Shown here in pieces: positions 22,370-23,543 of a DNA stretch of 23,543 nt (positions are counted from its first letter, which is position 1; each line of letters begins with the position of its first letter). The translations under genes were made by a program, and so were the position numbers. The DNA is taken from contig JBCCYI010000044.1 in assembly GCA_039189975.1 (NCBI GenBank), positions 1 through 23,543 of the forward strand. Reading direction: 5' to 3'. Source of the DNA: HLUCCA09 sp039189975 (GTDB taxonomy: Bacteria; Pseudomonadota; Alphaproteobacteria; Rhodobacterales; Rhodobacteraceae). Below the pieces are notes generated by a model, which was not told where the DNA came from, did no database searches, and was given only the letters and a program-made list of their open reading frames with translations.

Positions 22370-23008
22370 ATGACCACCGTTCTGATCGACTATGACAGCG
22401 GCAATCTGCACTCCGCCGAAAAGGCCTTTCAGCGGATGGCACTCGAAGTGAACGCGGGCGCGGTGATCGTCTCGTCCAAACCCGAGGATGTCGCGGCGGC
22501 CGAGCGCATTGTGCTTCCCGGAGACGGGGCGTTTCCCGCCTGCAAGCGTGCGCTGGACGGGGCCGGAGGGCTTTGCGAGGCTTTGATTGAGGCGGTGGAG
22601 ATGAAGGGGCGGCCTTTTCTCGGGATCTGCGTCGGCATGCAGCTTATGGCGCGTCAGGGACACGAATACGAAACGGTCAAAGGTTTGGGCTGGATAGACG
22701 GAGAGGTCGTGCCGATTGCGCCCCAAGACCCGTCGCTCAAGGTTCCGCACATGGGGTGGAATGACCTTGTGCTGACCGCCGCCCATCCTGTGCTTGACGG
22801 GATCGAAACGGGCGCGCATGCCTATTTCGTCCACTCCTTTCACATGCAGGTCGCGTCGGCAGGGCAACTGCTGGCGACCGCGGAGTACGGCGCCCCCATC
22901 ACCGCGATCGTGAGCGAGGGCACGAAGGTTGGAATGCAGTTCCACCCCGAAAAGAGCCAGGCATCCGGGCTCCGGATGATCGCGAACTTCCTGAGATGGC
23001 GCCCCTAG
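22370..23008 (+). CDS. hisH: Imidazole glycerol phosphate synthase, glutamine amidotransferase subunit
   Basis: Class I glutaminase that supplies ammonia to HisF for formation of imidazoleglycerol phosphate and AICAR. The product is 212 residues, normal length. The catalytic triad is visible: nucleophile C87 in FLGICVGMQLMA, and H192 and E194 in GMQFHPEKSQ. N-terminal VLIDYDSGNLHSAEKA and the PHMGWNDL segment are diagnostic of HisH. It is expressed with hisB (6-base gap). Its partner HisF is not in the window, so hisF and probably hisA lie elsewhere or beyond the right edge. Confidence 0.98.
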   Translation: MTTVLIDYDSGNLHSAEKAFQRMALEVNAGAVIVSSKPEDVAAAERIVLPGDGAFPACKRALDGAGGLCEALIEAVEMKGRPFLGICVGMQLMARQGHEYETVKGLGWIDGEVVPIAPQDPSLKVPHMGWNDLVLTAAHPVLDGIETGAHAYFVHSFHMQVASAGQLLATAEYGAPITAIVSEGTKVGMQFHPEKSQASGLRMIANFLRWRP

Positions 23009-23543
23009 GGCACCGGGACCAGCTCAAAACCACGCCCTTCAGCGAGCCTTTGCGTGCTCTCTCGTTTCGCCCTGACCCAGCCCTATGCTCTGCATGCGCA
23101 TCTGTGAACGGGCCCGGAAAGCCACGTGATCCTGCGGTTTGAGCCGCCGCGACCGCCGCGTCGCCTGTCGCGCCAGTCTCAGCGGGTTCCCTGTGCTTGA
23201 CGGGTTCGACAACGGTGTTTCGGAGCGGTCTTCTCCATGACAGTCCCGGCCGCATCCGCGCGTCTGGCAACGTCCGACGACGCCGACGTCTCGCATGACC
23301 GAAAAGGTCGGCCATCCGCGCCGAACCCATCATGAGAAAGCCCCCCCCAAGAGGTCCCGCCCACGCGACCAGCGTGCAATCACGACAATACTCACAGCGC
23401 CGGCCCGCCCGTTTTCGACAGAAGCTACGACGACGCAAGCGCCCATAGCCCCGTCCGTCGGTCATTGCGTCTAAGGTTTTAGGATGCGCGACCGCCGGCG
23501 CCGACAGGCGCCGGCCCCCGAAACGCGCGGGCCGGTGCGCGCG
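23009..23543. other. 535 bases without a recognisable gene downstream of hisH
   Basis: No frame on either strand gives a protein with recognisable family features, good composition and a ribosome site. The minus-strand frames are Arg/Pro-rich and look like chance open frames; one overlaps hisH. Visible items are a run of eight C (23341-23348) and a GC-rich hairpin near the window end. No tRNA-like cloverleaf or intrinsic terminator was seen. Confidence 0.5.
23494..23515. repeat. GC-rich hairpin near the window end
   Basis: GCCGGCGCC and GGCGCCGGC form a perfect 9-bp stem around a GACA loop. No T-run follows within the window. It could be an mRNA-end structure or a dispersed palindromic repeat; this cannot be decided without other genome copies. 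Confidence 0.4.

Noticed and set aside
23341..23348. Run of eight C as a possible phase-variable tract
   Set aside because: It is not within a supported gene, so no switching effect can be argued.
22899..23465. Minus-strand frame with a CRKRAGRRCEYCRDC segment resembling the start of an HNH nuclease
   Set aside because: No downstream His-Asn-His residues or fold follow, the frame is Arg-rich and it runs into the end of hisH. The Cys pair is probably chance.

Overview
The window is GC-rich, tightly packed bacterial chromosome. It most resembles an alphaproteobacterium of the Rhodobacterales (Roseobacter/Rhodobacter type). This is inferred from the base composition, a TRAP transporter with a Tat-exported binding protein, dipeptide-type ABC operons, an adjacent hisB-hisH pair and the general protein style; no rRNA or marker gene confirms it. 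Seventeen protein genes can be supported. I found no tRNA, rRNA, CRISPR array, insertion sequence or phage gene.

Region 1 (1-8010) is a divergent uptake and catabolism locus. Leftward: a DeoR-family repressor, then the small (DctQ) and large (DctM) membrane subunits and the Tat-exported binding protein (DctP, cut by the window edge) of a TRAP transporter. Rightward: a GlpA-like FAD oxidoreductase with a C-terminal four-cysteine [2Fe-2S] domain, a GlpB-like second flavoprotein, and an FGGY kinase resembling glycerol kinase but with Gly replacing the substrate-binding Arg. A Rho-independent terminator closes this arm. The logic is import, phosphorylation and flavin-dependent oxidation of a small polyol-like compound under one repressor. 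The substrate is unknown and probably not plain glycerol.

Region 2 (8011-13793) is a dipeptide/opine/nickel-type ABC importer: binding protein, two permeases and one fused double ATPase. Its leader holds the preceding terminator, two small hairpins and an AT-rich dyad that stands out from the GC-rich surroundings. A strong hairpin separates the binding-protein gene from the permease genes, and more hairpins follow the operon.

Region 3 (13794-17665) has a DMSO/biotin-sulfoxide-reductase-type molybdoenzyme without a Tat signal, facing an amidase-signature hydrolase on the other strand.

Region 4 (17666-21628) has a multi-pass GT-C-like membrane protein, convergent with a soluble PAS hybrid histidine kinase carrying its own receiver domain. 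Beyond it lies a 79-residue stand-alone Lrp/AsnC ligand-binding (RAM) domain protein.

Region 5 (21776-23543) holds hisB and hisH of histidine biosynthesis, followed by 535 bases with no convincing gene and a GC-rich hairpin near the window end.

The best candidate for something undescribed is region 1: a repressor-controlled TRAP importer coupled to a GlpA/GlpB-like flavoprotein pair and an altered glycerol-kinase-like enzyme.
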